This document shows, piece after piece, positions 10,165 to 22,269 of a DNA stretch of 64,000 nucleotides; position 1 is the first letter of the stretch, and each line of letters starts with the position of its first letter. Origin of the DNA: Portulaca oleracea (Eukaryota > Streptophyta > Magnoliopsida > Caryophyllales > Portulacaceae); contig CM055870.1 in assembly GCA_029582165.1 (NCBI GenBank), positions 9,357,832 through 9,421,831 of the forward strand. Reading direction: 5' to 3'. Position numbers and translations under genes: made by a program. The notes under the pieces are model-generated. The model was not told where the DNA came from, searched no databases, and saw only the letters and a list, made by a program, of their open reading frames with translations.

Positions 10165-10995
10165 CTTTGTTCTAGTTTTGGTTTTGTAACATATAGAAAA
10201 TTCAAAATCTCATCTAAGAGAAACAAACATTGAATTGGTTCAATTCAAACAAATTTCATCATATATATGTCAGTGTCACGTAATCATCTACTACGTGATT
10301 TTTCTAGATGTATCTTGAGAATTAGAATGCATGACACATGTGAACTTCTGATGATCATGTCTCATTGTAAGTATGGATAAAATGCTCATATGGATAAGGT
10401 AAGAATCTGATTCTCTAAGGGTTGAAACAAAAAGTTTAAATCTTTTTCAGTCAAAAATGCATTTACAAAAATATCAACTTAGGGTCACCTAAAGTTGCCA
10501 AAGTCATCTAGAAATGCATTATCGTATTCCAATAAACCAACTTTGTTTCTAAGTTACCCAGTGTTAGGATGGAAACCATTTTCATTAGACACTGTGATTG
10601 TTGTTACTTTGATGCTTTCAACTGTTTTTTTTTTTTCTTATCAGGTAAGTTGGGCCATTCAAATTGACCCTATTTTAGATGTGCAAAATGGTAAGCATCT
10701 TGATGCAAAATGGTAAACATCTTGATTCAAAATGGTTAATAAGCATCTTGAATTTCATCTAAATCACCCAAATTTTTTTAATATAAACATATTTAAATGA
10801 TTTTAATTCTATGTTTCATTACTTTGAGGGTTACTAAGACTTATAGATTAGATAAAAATAATTATCTTTTTTATATTTTTCATCAATATAAAATTATGCA
10901 TAAAATGTGTTTTCTTTGTTATAGTTGATAAAATTATGCAATTATTTATATCTGTTGACCTAATCATTAACTATTATACTTTTATAGTTGATAAA
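10164..10995. other. AT-rich intergenic with a short tandem repeat
   Basis: No gene seen. At 10683-10750 a 22-bp unit (GCAAAATGGTAAGCATCTTG plus AT) is present three times, the third copy with a small insertion. The ORF at 10495-10716 runs through a T13 tract and the repeat and has no recognisable product. Confidence 0.4.
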
Positions 10996-11461
10996 TATTA
11001 GAGTCCTTTTGTGTTTATGCTAAGACTCATTTTTCTAATTATAACAAGAATCTAAGTTCTTAAATGTATTTTACCAGGAGTCTTCCTTTTTAGCGTACTA
11101 ACGCTCACTGCGAATGTATAAATAAGGTATCTTTCATATATTTTCAACAACAAGAAATCAGAGAGACTAATTTATTTTCTCCAATATCTTTTTCTTCATG
11201 GTATCATATCCATGTACAAGGAGAAGTTGTGGCCGAAACTATTAGCGCTAGGATACAACACATGGAATAAGCAACAACTTTTCTTCAATGGACGGCGGGA
11301 GATCAACAAATAATTCAAAACCTTAGTGGTTGATTGATAGTGACGTTTTTGCTCACATGACTGGGATGGAACAATATTAAGAGATATTGAGATTTCAGCC
11401 TGTGGTAGTTGATTTACCCAATGGTGCGAAAATGGTTGTTGAGAACTAGGAAAAAATTTCA

Positions 11462-11694
11462 TTGCCAAACAAATTACATCTGCATCGAGCACTTTTTGTT
11501 CCCTCTTTGAGTTGTAACATTGTCTCTGTTTATCATTTATATAAGGGTGTTAATTGCACAGTCACATTTGATGAAAATTATTGTATTCTGCAAGACCGCA
11601 CCTCACGGATTCTAATTGGTACAGACAAACAGTGTGACAGGGTCTACTTCTACAAGGACTATCAGGGAGGTACCAAAATGAATGTTGTACGTAC
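11462..11694 (+). pseudogene. Copia pol fragment before integrase
   Basis: A 78-codon open stretch reading LPNKLHLHRALFVPSLSCNI, then SVYHLYKGVNCTVTFDENYC. It matches the region between Copia protease and integrase, where the family has a histidine-rich VLHVPxLxxNLLSV block. It is cut at 11694 by the hAT element; the frame beyond 11695 is transposon sequence and not part of the protein. Confidence 0.75.
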
Positions 11695-12187
11695 TAGGGG
11701 TGGACAAAAAATCCGTAATCCGTGATTCGATTCAAAAATCCAATTATCCGATCCGAAAAAACGGATAATTAGTAGATAATTTTTAAAGTTAGCGAATCGG
11801 TTAACTGATCCAAATTTTTCCTCGGATCACGGATCGGATACGGATTGAGGGTAGAAAAATCCAGATAATCTATTGGTTATCCGAAAATAATTAAATTTCA
11901 ACTTTGAACCCTTCAAATCTTATTTTTTGATTGTAAATTAGTAGTCATTAGCGTAGAAATGTAATACAATACATAAAGTTTACAATTTGAACCCATTAAG
12001 GTAAGAAGGATAAGGATTATTATTGTACGAGTGCTTTATAATCCGTGGATATACTGTTATCCGATCCGAAATTTGGTTAACCGATACTTTCGGATCGGAT
12101 ATGGATCACAAATTCCATTATCCGAACATACGGTTAACCGGTCTAAATTTATGTTCGAATCGTTTATTCGATACGCGCCCACCTCTA
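11695..12187. mobile_element. hAT non-autonomous element, CGGAT-rich, 493 bp
   Basis: Termini TAGGGGTGG and CCACCTCTA are inverted repeats. An exact 8-bp duplication GTACGTAC flanks the element (11687-11694 and 12188-12195). Eight-base duplications and TAGGGGTG-like ends are hallmarks of the hAT superfamily. The interior near both ends is packed with CGGAT, CCGAT and GGTTAACCG words, likely subterminal repeats that bind transposase in this family. No transposase is encoded. Inserted in the Copia relic. Confidence 0.93.
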
Positions 12188-12199
12188 GTACGTACTGGC

Positions 12200-12689
12200 A
12201 GACTATGACATCTAAGATTTGGGCATCCTTCGAAGGAAATACTACATCTTCTTGATAAATCGTTACAATGGACCAGTTTAGATATGGATAGTGATGATAC
12301 CTGTGAAATTTGTTTTAGGGAAAAACATACTAGAAACTCGTTTGTTGTCAGTGAAAATAAAGCTAAATACTTGTTTGATATCATTCACATTGACATATGG
12401 GATCCATATAGAGTTTCAGCTTGCGTGGTGCACATTATTTTCTCACTATTGTGGATGATTTTAGTAGAGGTGTTTGGGCCTGTTTGATGATGGGAAAAAG
12501 TAAAACTACAAAACACTTGAAAACTTTTATAGTAATAGTGCAAAATCAATTCGGGAGAAGCAAAGGTATTAAGAAGTGACAATGGTTTAGAGTTTAAGTC
12601 AAGAACCATGAAAAAGTTTTAGGCCGAAAAAGGGATTTCGCACCAAACTAGATGTGTAGAGACACCTCAGCAAAATAGTAGAGTTGAGA

Positions 12690-12741
<52 letters not shown>

Positions 12742-12890
12742 TAAATGTTGCTCAAGCCCTGCATTTTCAAGCCAACCTACCGATAGATTTTTGGGGTGAA
12801 TGTGTTAAAATAGTGGCCTTCTTAATAAACAGAACACCAAGCAAATTGTTGAAAGGGAAACCCCGTATGAGTTGATATTTGGCCTAAAAC
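12200..12890 (+). pseudogene. Copia integrase fragments
   Basis: After the hAT element the reading continues with CxxC residues (TCEICFREKHTRNSF), DIIHIDIWDPYR for the integrase start with the first catalytic Asp, and, past stops and a TA microsatellite, LNVAQALHFQANLPIDFWGE and INRTPSKLLKGK from the integrase C-terminal half. Several stops and frame changes show long decay. Confidence 0.75.
12691..12739. repeat. (TA)n microsatellite inside integrase relic
   Basis: About 49 bp of TA replacing part of the integrase reading frame after RVERI. Confidence 0.9.
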
Positions 12891-12945
12891 CTAACTATGA
12901 TTAGATTAAGGTGTTTTGATGCTTGTGTTATGCTCAAACTACAAA

Positions 12946-13110
12946 AAATTACTTGGAGGTACCCTAACTTTTCAAAACTGATTTTGAGGTACCCTTAATT
13001 TTTGGTTAGTAATTATTTGATATTTTTCTGGCCATCAATTTTATTAAGTAATCGAAATAACCTTATTTTTATTCTTGAAGGGTATTTCTTCAAAAATGAA
13101 GGAGGTCAGA
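12946..13110. mobile_element. Partial copy of a foldback MITE
   Basis: It starts AAAAAATTACTTGGAGGTACC and continues with CTTTTCAAAACTGATTTTGAGGTACCC, then a run related to AATAATTACTAACC and TTTATTAAGTA. The same sequence, inverted and more complete, lies at 45824-46078. This copy lacks the second arm. Confidence 0.6.
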
Positions 13111-13448
13111 GCGTTGTCAAATATAAAAATTGTTGTTACACGAATATTGGCCGCTGCTATCAGTTTGGGGTACGGTCAATCACTGGGAAGATTGTCCTAT
13201 GGCCCATCCTAACAAAATATTTTGGCTCCGCCCCTGGTCAACCCCGTTGCTCCAACTTGAAAGGGAGTATTAGAGTCCTTTTGTGTTTATGCTAAGAATC
13301 GTTTTTCTATTTTTAATAGGAACCTAAGTTCTTAAATGTGTTTTAATAAGAGTTTTTCTTTTTAGTATAAATATGCTCTCTTTCACATGTTTTCAATAAC
13401 AAAAAATCAGAGAGAATAATTTATTTTCTCCAATATCTTTTTTCTTCT

Positions 13449-14150
13449 AATTATTTTTTCAATAAATATATATAATTACTAGAGAAAATATTATTAAACG
13501 TAACAAAAATATGAATTATAGACAATTCAAGATCGTTATTAACTATCTTAATTCAAGCACGTATCATTACCCTTTAGAGATATATACCAATTAAATTTAA
13601 TGACCTAATTAAGGGAAAGGAAAACCTAAACCCAAGTCCAAATGTTTGGTTCATGGTTTTCACCTAATTCATATAAGGAGACTTAAAATCATAGGAATTG
13701 ATTCATTACCTCCAACATGAAAGGCCACCATGACACCAACAACAAACTCATTTTCAACGATCATTAGTTAAGGTTTCGGTTAAAAAAAATTCGAATTTTC
13801 CGACAAATATGGTGTCTTAAATCAAGACGGTTGATTGAATGGTGTTTTCTTAATGTTGATGGAAACAAAGGTGGTTATGGCTAATTGATGAAACCAAATC
13901 GTTAAACTCGACGCACCTGCTTTGGAAAATCGAGTGTTTCGATTCCAATTTACGATTTTCAAAACTGTTTTATTTGGTGGACCACTTCGAAAAATTGAAA
14001 TTGCCCCAAACCGCGCCGTGAACACCCTCAGTTACAGTCACCTACAATCAACGGTTCAGCTAACCATCTCAATTGATCACACTAGCACTCAACATATAGT
14101 CAAGTTCGCTCATATGTACTCAACTGCAAACTGCACTGTTGGGAAAAACT
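13449..14150. other. Intergenic, no supported gene
   Basis: AT-rich. Overlapping 67- and 88-codon ORFs at 13822-14188 lie on opposite strands of the same stretch and show no family features. Nothing else recognised. Confidence 0.3.
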
Positions 14151-14840
14151 GTTATTTTTCCCACCCCGCCAAGATCACTTTCAAGTAGAAAATAACAAGA
14201 AAATTTAAAGAGAATAACAATACAAGATTTAACATGGAAAATTCCCCAATTGGGATAAAACCACGGACCACCAGAAAAATATTCACTATATGGAAATTAT
14301 TAAGATTTCCAAGACAACATCTAAATCTCTCTAGTACTCCCTCCGTTCCATATTAATTGTCATAATTTTGACTTTCACAGTCTCCAATGTCACTCTTTGA
14401 TTGATAATTTCTTACATAATATGTTATTAATAATTGTAATATTATACTTTTATGATAGTATTTTTCGTTACGAATCTAATGACGTTAATTTTATATAGCT
14501 AACTCATTGTATATATTGAGAAATTGATGGTCAAATTTTTTGAAATTTGACTGCACGATTTCCAAAGACGACAGTTAATATGGAACGGAGGGAGTAGTAT
14601 AAAGAATAAATGTGTTTTGTGTTGTATTAAACAAAGAAGGAGGATGACTTTATTTATAGCCTCCAAATCCCCCCACTTCACAAACCCACCGATGTGGGAC
14701 TTGAAAAGGGGAGCCAAAAAACCAACATGCACTTACACCATACTCCAAAAAATCCCATTAAAATCCAAAGAAATTCTAAAAAAATCCATGTATTATGTTT
14801 CGTTAATTCTTAGGTTGCAAAGTGTGGCATTGTTTTATCT
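14150..14840. mobile_element. LTR-like fragment split by a Stowaway MITE
   Basis: The segment reads AACAAGAAAATTTAAAG, then a block of the type AAGATTTAACATGGAAAA, CCCCAATTGGGATAAAACC, and after the MITE, TAGCCTCCAAATCCCC and CCGATGTGGGACTTG. Such blocks are common in LTRs of plant Copia elements that give rise to a tapetum-like leader. I see neither ends nor a target duplication, so this is a low-confidence remnant. Confidence 0.35.
14337..14594. mobile_element. Stowaway MITE (Tc1/Mariner), 258 bp
   Basis: Terminal inverted repeats CTCCCTCCGTTCCATATTAA and its inverse TTAATATGGAACGGAGGGAG, with TA duplications (14335-14336 and 14595-14596). No coding capacity. A longer, decayed member of the same family lies at 46830-47648. 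Confidence 0.95.
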
Positions 14841-15340
14841 GATATTCCCACCAATGAAACAGCAAGAATATCAGGATCGGATAAGCAGCCAAGGAAACCA
14901 GGGGAAAAAAAGAGACGTACGTAGCTACATTGGGCGTAAGCATGTCCATAGAATTGGCGATAAATTAATGTAGAAAGTAAAGCAAAGATTTGTACATATA
15001 TTCTAGACGTACTTGGTGTACAACCAGATTTTATTCCTCTGTGCATGCGGCAGGGACATCCGATCCGATCAGAACCATGCCTTATCCTGTCAGTAGTTCC
15101 TTAATAAGGGCATATTGTAGTTTTTTAGCCCTTTATCATCACAAGAAGCTGAGGCCCTTCTTTGACGACTTCTGCCTTCTTCAAGGGCTGTTTTTTCTTC
15201 TTTCAGAGAGGGAAGAGAGGGGCGTTAATTATGCACAAAGATTCCGGCATTAATGTTTTCATTTTTCAGTTTTTAGCCATTTTCAGATGCGGTTATAGAA
15301 AGTGTTCATAATTAATTACAAAATAACAATGCATCTCAAA
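14841..15340. other. Intergenic, no supported gene
   Basis: Several short ORFs on both strands cover one another; none has a recognisable domain. Nothing else seen. Confidence 0.3.
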
Positions 15341-15800
15341 TAGACCTGTCAATTCTGGGGAGCGGGTGGTTCGGACGTATTTCGGTTGCGTGTGTATTTC
15401 AGGTTCAGGTAAATATAGGCGGTGTATTTCGGTTTTGGGTCAACCCAGCGGGTTAGAAACGCAACCTCTTTCCGATTTTTTTTTAAAAAAATGGTTTTCA
15501 AATACTAATTTTTGTACAATATACAAAATCAAATATGATTATCTTTTAGTGACATCGATTATCGTAACTATTTTAAGTTAAATTAAAGAAATAACAAATA
15601 AATGAGTTGCCCTTATAGTTTAATAGTTAAAAGTTCCAATGAAAAGTCATAAATTCTAATAAAGTTGAACTTAAAAAACTAAATTTTCACGTCAAACGGA
15701 CAGGTCAAGTTTGATCCTCTAATTTTTCGGGTCAGTTTATTTCGAATTTAGTTGAAAATCGTATTCAAAATGCAGAAATTTTGGATCAGGTCAGAAGTTA
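15341..15800. mobile_element. Partial hAT element related to that at 48600
   Basis: It begins TAGACCTGTCAATTC, the inverse of the right end of the hAT element at 48600-49114, and continues with that element's words in reverse order (GTATTTCGG, CGGGTCA, AAACGGACAGGTCAAGTTTG). The other terminus and the target duplication are not found, so it is truncated or decayed. Confidence 0.6.
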
Positions 15801-16406
15801 AGTACTATATATAATTCACTAATGAGAAATTATTTTCTTTTACCAAATATTAAACATTAGTGCATGTGAAGCTTGTAATTGGAGTTGATTACACACATAT
15901 GTATAATTATTTTTCGTAACTCAATTATGATAAACTTGATAGAATTAGAATCATTCATCGATGATACACCTTGAAACAAAAGAGACCTTTTTGCTAGCCG
16001 TAGGGTCAATGAAGGCATACAATAGTAGGTGTTACGTAAGTGAAGCAACACCAAAAGAGGTACATGCACAAAGTAGAGGTACATTTTCGTACAGCACAAA
16101 TATATGCCACTTTTTCAATGCTTGCATGGCTGGCCCCAAAACACACGGCACATGAAAATGTCGGTATGACTAAAGTCATAATAAAGAGATATGCAATCTT
16201 TGTAAGCCTTATTAGTCTGCATGTCCAACCATACGGCTAGCTTTAGATTGCATTATCCAAGTTGACATTCTTTTCACACCCCTACATCTTCTTTCTTTCA
16301 ACACCTTACGCTGCTCAATACGTAAGAAATTTTGCACACTCTCGTCAATGAAAGGGAAATAGTGTCACTATTTTGACGTGATTGTAGTATCCATCAGGCA
16401 TGCATG

Positions 16407-17676
16407 TGTTGAGTTACTCTTAATATTATAATTTTGATGCAAGACAAAAATAGATAAATAAATATGGCTAATAGAAGAAAGATATGAAATGATCATTATG
16501 ATAATATTTGATATATCATCTTGATAATATTTGATAGAATTGATCAATCATGATAATTGGGATCCATGACATCTAAGGATACAAATTGATTTGATCATTA
16601 AGATAACTTATGTACAAATTTATGTGGGGGTGTGCTAAAATAATACAAGCACAAGTATCATGATTCTTTACATGTCTACATGCATATCTTTATTGATTGA
16701 TTATATTTTTATGTGCAACTAAGTTGATTTTTTACATGCATATCTTTATTATTTAACAAAGATGATATACATATATATGCATGTCAAATATATACTGCAT
16801 ATACGCAAGGTCATGAGAAAAGTGCAATAAATGTATTTCTTGATCGATTTGACATCTCACAAAGATAATGATTGCTTGCTTTATACATACAAGTTTGAAG
16901 TGATTATGCAAATCAAGTCTCACCATTATTAATTGATCATACTTATCATCTTGCAATACATTTACAAAAATACATGGGATACATATATATTTGCATATCA
17001 ATTTTGTTTTATAGGGATAACTCATCAAGAATTGAGATTATCTTGCCATATCACTTACAAGGATGACTCCCACATCTCTTGCCAATATCAAGTTATTATG
17101 TTTTGCTCTTGGAGATCATGCATATCAAGGATGAAGAAGTTGCCGAATTCGGTGGATTGAGTCTTGGCCATTCAACCCTAAAGACCACTATATATACAAG
17201 GAATTCATGGTCACTCAAGACACAAGAAACAAGACAAGCATACTACTCACTTGAGCGTTATTTCATACTATTGTTTGTGAGATCACCAAAGAATTATTGT
17301 ATTACATTTCTACTTTCCATTTGAGCCAAGAGTATTAGGGTGAGGACTAGGAGTTGAGAGGAAGACTCCTCCCATACTTAATTGAGAGGTGATATTAAGT
17401 GGTGGGTTAGATCTTGAGAGTAGAGGAGGCTCTAAGATTGTCTACGGTTCATCCTAATAAGAGCTCGAGATTCAATCCTAGAATTGGAGAACTCTAGGCG
17501 GTGACGTACTCCATTGGGAGGAACATCGTTAACAACCACCGTGTCATTTATCATTTATTTTCCGCACTTTATTTCCGCAATTTAATTTCATATTTAAATT
17601 TACGCATCTTATTTTAATTAAATTTTTTGTTTGTAATTACCCTATTCACCCCCCTTTAGGGTAATCTTATCTTTCA
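16407..17676 (+). mobile_element. Solo LTR, 1,270 bp
   Basis: Begins TGTTGAG and ends TCTTTCA, with a 5-bp duplication GCATG on both sides (16402-16406 and 17677-17681). Near the right end it has TTCACCCCCCTTTAGGG, a signature I associate with SIRE-type Copia LTRs. No internal region is present, so it is a solo LTR left by recombination. It disrupts the upstream part of duplication copy 1 and helps explain the longer spacing before glutaredoxin 1. Small ORFs inside are not real genes. Confidence 0.88.
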
Positions 17677-17699
17677 GCATGCATACACAGCAGTTCTGA

Positions 17700-19850
17700 A
17701 GACTGACGAGACATGGTCAGGTTGACAATTTTTATGCCTCTGTTAAGTTCTATGGCTGTAATCCGAAGATAAAAACTCAAAACAAAATGCTAAGAAACTT
17801 GCAAAGCTTTAATCGATCCGAAGACATGCCTTATATGAACGCTACTTCTGACTGCCATCAAGCCAGATGTTTGTCACGGTAAAAGCAAGATTCCTCTATA
17901 CACTGATTTAATAAGATTTAGTAAGATTCTCAGGTCATAATTTAAGTTCTACCATCCTTTGAGGCTTAGAGCAAGCTCTAACGAAACAAATTGTCTGAGC
18001 TATATATATTAATAACTAAAATTTTCAGAAATTTACAACAGTTTTAAGCGAGAAGCCTCGACGACGAACAGACATGGATTACATCTAGAGTCGGAAATGG
18101 ATCGTTTTGCAGTGGCCTGGCTGATGTGGAGAAGGAAGTTAATGTATACTTGAAAATGATAACTCTTTACCATCACTTTCAAGATATATAAGTGCAAATT
18201 TCACAAAATGAAACAAACACTAGGATATATGGGATATACCTCACTTGCTCTCTACGATATATGATATATACCTCTTCGACTCTCTATATTGTGGAATACC
18301 TCACCTTTCTATTACATCCATACTATACATAAGTAGCCTAAGCTCCTATTTACGGTTGTTCCACCTTCTCAAGGTATGGTGAATGTTAATTGCTAAGCCA
18401 TAGCATAATGTCATCACCCTATGAAGTTCAAGATATTTCTATTAAAATCTTCGATAATTATTTACAAATATCTGATATCACTTATCTAGACTTTTCTAGA
18501 TATTCTTTTTCTTGAAAAAGTGACAACAGTTGATTAAAACCTCCTTTCAGGAAGAATAATTGAGTAGCGCTAAAATTAGTACGATCAAAATACTTGAAGA
18601 ATTTGTCCGACCCAAAATAAAATTAGGTTTGGTTTAGGTTTGGTTTGAATTTGATTTTGACATTGACTGAATATTCAAACACTTTTCTTTTTCTATTGTC
18701 CGAACTCGATTTTGACTCGGATTCAATTCTGTCCAAAGAATCCAACTTAGAAAAATCGGGTCCGCATATCAATTTATTGTCCAAATTGACATCAACCAAA
18801 TTTGACCGACCTGAATTTTCGCTATCACTGGAACGAAGTATCATTATGCCACCTTGGGTTCAGGTGCACCTACATAAAACCCAGGTCGGTGAGTCAATTC
18901 AAATATAGCTTAAGTAGTGAATCCAGATAATAAATAAACTATTTGAGCTCAGTTCAAAAATCAAAATGAGATGTAGACTCGAGTTCCCCAGTTTTGGAGT
19001 CGAGTGATATTAGCTGTGGTGCAATAACAGAGGTCAATATACGCAACCTTTGGACTACAGCGACTTTCGGCCAGATTATACTAAGTTATGATAAACATGT
19101 TCAAATTAAGAGGTCAGGGTTCTCTTATATATTGATATGCCAAGTAGGTCAATTGAACCACGTAATTAGGACTATAATCTTGAGAGCAACCATACTCCTA
19201 TACCTCCAGCGCATAATTTTATGAGTATATGTGCCGCGGCGAATCTAGGTATTTTGATAGGAGGTAACTAATACATTATTATATTCATCCAATACACATA
19301 AAACTCATGACTTTTATCACAAATTATACTAAATTAATATTTTTTTTTGTTATTGGTGGCCGTGGCCACCTTTACCCATGCCCGGGATCCGCCAGTGTAA
19401 ATATTAATTTAGTGTAATTGATGAGCACAAATACATAAATTTTCCGCAAATTTATTTAATTTTACGAGTATGAATGTATAAATTTATGAACATGTTTATA
19501 AATTAAAAAGTCAACACATATATAATGTAGGTCATAATAAATTATGAATTCAAATCAAAATTATTATATATATATATATGTACTGATAAAATAATATACA
19601 TATGTTCATAAAATAATACACAAGCATAGAAGCCCCAGGGGTATGATCTAATTTTCAATTGAACCATTAGCCATAATTGTGTGAACAGGGGGGCATATAA
19701 TGTCACCACACCGAAAAAGCTGAATAGAGGTGCATGCAGCAGAAGCAATAAATTGTTGGAGGAGAAAGTGACTGTTTTGTATCGAAAGTGGACGGCATAA
19801 GCCCATACTATTCCTCCGAAACAAAACTTAGCTTGCACCATCCATAAAGT
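17700..19850. other. Upstream region of glutaredoxin 1
   Basis: Non-coding. It contains blocks shared with 22.9-23.9 kb (see the duplication) and a stretch rich in TTTGGTTTGAATTTGATTT and CCGACCTGAAT words (18600-18900) that looks like another decayed repeat. The segment 19254-19420 (GCCGCGGCGAATC, GTGGCCGTGGCCAC) resembles transposon debris. No gene recognised. Confidence 0.35.
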
Positions 19851-19857
19851 CGTCAAC

Positions 19858-19932
19858 TACCAAAGGAAACAAAAACAGATATGAGCAACAAGCAATCAGG
19901 TCTCCATCACACAAGATCTTACAGAATAAAGT
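19858..19932 (+). promoter_or_regulatory. Conserved promoter block of glutaredoxin 1
   Basis: A run of about 75 bp starting CAAAGGAAACAAAAACA and ending CAAGATCTTACAGAATAAAG is nearly the same as 23935-24010 before glutaredoxin 2, while the sequence between it and the TATA box has diverged. Retention in both copies suggests a regulatory element, but recent common origin is the simpler explanation. Confidence 0.5.
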
Positions 19933-20005
19933 GATTCATTCTGGAGAGGCCAGAGCATCATTCCTTACACTGCCTTTCGATGATCACCTATCACAGACGC
20001 AACAT

Positions 20006-20013
20006 TATAAATA
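20006..20013 (+). promoter_or_regulatory. TATA box of glutaredoxin 1
   Basis: TATAAATA, 127 bp before the ATG. The same octamer stands before all four glutaredoxin genes here. Transcription should start about 25-30 bp downstream, leaving a leader of roughly 95 bases. Confidence 0.75.
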
Positions 20014-20132
20014 GGTTAGCATGGCAACTCAAGTTTCTCCACAACAACTACACCTGCAAACTGCAAACACCCCAGATATCGTATTGTTACAAAAACTTAC
20101 ATTTTCATCACCAAAGTTTACAGACAATAGCA

Positions 20133-20441
20133 ATGGATGCACTGAACCGATTGGTGGCAGAGAAGCCGGTGGTGATTTTCACAAAGAGCTCCTGCTGCAT
20201 AAGCCACTCAGTGAAGCAGATCATCAGCAGTTACGGAGCGAATGCGACAGTGTATCAGCTCGATGACATGCCAAATGGCCTGGAAATCGAAAAGGCACTT
20301 CAACGGCTAGGTCTCAGGCCAAGTATTCCTGCTGTCTTTATAGGCCAGAAGCTGGTTGGTGGGTCTAAGGAGATTATTAGTCTCCAGATACAAGGAAGAC
20401 TCACGCCGTTGCTCAAGGAAGCAAGAGCAATATGGATTTAG
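20133..20441 (+). CDS. CC-type (class III, ROXY) glutaredoxin, copy 1
   Basis: A 102-residue, intronless protein of the plant-specific CC-type glutaredoxin family, which bind TGA bZIP factors in nucleus and cytosol and affect their activity in development, nitrate and stress responses. Visible: VVIFTKSSCCISHSVKQ with the active site CCIS at residues 21-24, then YQLDDMPNGLEIEKAL, the glutathione-site segment SIPAVFIGQKLVGG, the LxxLL TGA-binding motif (LTPLL), and the C-terminus AIWI in place of the usual ALWL. Start chosen at 20133 because MDALNRLVAEKPVVIF matches the family's usual N-terminus; an upstream in-frame ATG at 19980 lies before the TATA box. Closest relative is copy 2 at 24221. 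Looks intact. Confidence 0.94.
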   Translation: MDALNRLVAEKPVVIFTKSSCCISHSVKQIISSYGANATVYQLDDMPNGLEIEKALQRLGLRPSIPAVFIGQKLVGGSKEIISLQIQGRLTPLLKEARAIWI

Positions 20442-22269
20442 GTTTACCACAAAATTAACCTTTGACAGTATGGGAAAATGACGCTGACTAGCTTTGATCA
20501 CAACACGTTGTTACATTGTTCAGTTTTATATGTCGTTTCTTTTCTCTTACTAGGATGCTCGTTTGTGTAAAGCACCGGAGTAAACATATATGCATGTTCA
20601 AAATTTGTTCTTGTCAATAATATTCTAGTGTTATTGATACCCTTAAGATCAGTGTCCATTACTTACATGCATGAAATTAATCAGAAGACAAAATCAGCCA
20701 ACAACTTTGTTAATTTCAATTCACATTCATATAACTATGTAATCATCATACTAAAATACCACCTGTATTCCTGGGTCCTGGTTTCTTTAATTCAGGAAGG
20801 ATTTCTCCTTTTTGCATAAAGAGATAGGGAAAAGTAACAAAATATATATGCGTAATCAAGATTACCTTTATAAAACATGTACGTTAAGGACCTTATTAAT
20901 CTTATTTATGATGCATGGAATAATCTAGATCTTTCCATCTTGCATGAAAAATGAATAAGAATATCTCATGAGCTGGGAATGTAATTCAGTGTGTATAGAC
21001 GTCATGAAATCAATTACATACCTCAGATCCAGCATATTCCTCTCTGCTGTTCCTAAATTTGAAGAGGGTAGTTGTCCTCGGTTCAACTTGACCCTTAGGT
21101 ATACCAAAAGCTGATTATATGATCACAGATGTTTTGAGCTTAATAGGAATCTGCAAGGAATTTCATACTATCCTAGAATTACCATATATAACTAAATCTC
21201 TCTTCATTTCCCAATTAATCGACTAGGGACAGATTGCACTGTTGTAATTTGTCAGTAAGAGGTCCAAGAGAACGATTACAGGCAGTTATTGATGCAATCA
21301 ACTGACACCAACTAACGAATAAACATATCATCCGTGTACTCAGAAAGCAAGTGGAGCAATGCAATTATTATTGTTAGGTGGATGTGTGTAGTCCAAATAG
21401 CTTGGTTGCCGAATTTGCTTATTTTTAGCTGCTAACATTAGTTCTCACTAAAGAATATATTATATTAAGTGGGAAAATATTATTTTGTTAACAAAGGTGA
21501 AGGGCAATCACATGAAAGTTGATTGATCGTTTGAGAATATAATATTATTGTATTATTTTGTGATTACTGATTATAACATTAAATTAGTGGGAAACACTCT
21601 TCTAGAAAAAGTAATATTATTATTAATTGACGTTCTAGTCTTGATTATAAATAGTCTTCGATTTGGTGCAATGTTTTATGTATCAGTATGTAATCCATCC
21701 ACATCACAAGAGATTGTATCTCTATTATTTGTGCGATTTGTGTGAGACGAATCCACTTTGAACATTGAGCCCTCAAGTTGTGACTTATTGAGAGAGATCG
21801 AGCGCAAACAACAAACTATATATCAGGGGGAAATACAATTGTAAAAGATATCGAAATCTCTAACCAAACACAGAGTTATCCTCTAATTCATAGTGCATCT
21901 TTTGTATTTTTTTTTCCGATTTGGGTTTTAATTTCCATGTTAAAAATCATTTGTCAATCTGTATTTCTGTTTAAAATTTATTATTGTTTGCGCTGTTAAA
22001 TATAACAACGTAATGAGATACTAACAATTATGCAATATCTTGCCATTAACTAGAGATTGTTAAATAAACTTGAGTTCAGACACGTCAAAATGAATGACAG
22101 AAAAGGGTACAAAGAACCACATTTAAATGTGGTCCCTTGACACAAGAACATATCAGGTGCTCGAGATAAGAACTACGTACATACTAGTAGCTTCCATTAA
22201 AACTTCTAGTGGGGGTCAGAGTCATTGAATTCATAACCATAAATGAAAAACATACCATATACATGCATG
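20442..22269. other. Downstream region of glutaredoxin 1 and gap between copies
   Basis: Non-coding. 20920-21120 is shared with 25680-25865. About 21450-22060 is foreign to copy 2 and reads like a retroelement LTR tail (TATAAATAG, later AGATTGTATCTCTATTATTTG), but I see no defined ends. At 22116-22133 there is a perfect 18-bp palindrome. No gene recognised. Confidence 0.35.
22116..22133. repeat. 18-bp perfect palindrome
   Basis: ACCACATTTAAATGTGGT is its own reverse complement. No context explains it. Confidence 0.9.

Larger units (their letters stand above)
10996..13448 (+). mobile_element. Degraded Copia retrotransposon
   Basis: Two related end repeats (10996-11198 and 13268-13448, both starting TATTAGAGTCC and ending CCAATATCTTTTT) flank remnants of a plus-strand Copia. 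A primer-like TGGTATCAT follows the first, and a purine run GAAAGGGAG precedes the second. Inside are pieces of protease region (SDVFAHMTG), pre-integrase and integrase (LPNKLHLHRALFVPSLSCNI at 11462; TCEICFREKHTRNSF at 12300; LPIDFWGECVKI at 12779). RT and RNase H are missing. The body is split by a hAT element (11695-12187), a TA microsatellite and a MITE fragment. I find no target duplication. The LTR ends start TA rather than TG in both copies. Confidence 0.8.

Noticed and set aside
19980..20132. Extended glutaredoxin 1 start at 19980
   Set aside because: This ATG is upstream of the TATA box, and the first 51 codons resemble neither copy 2 nor the family.
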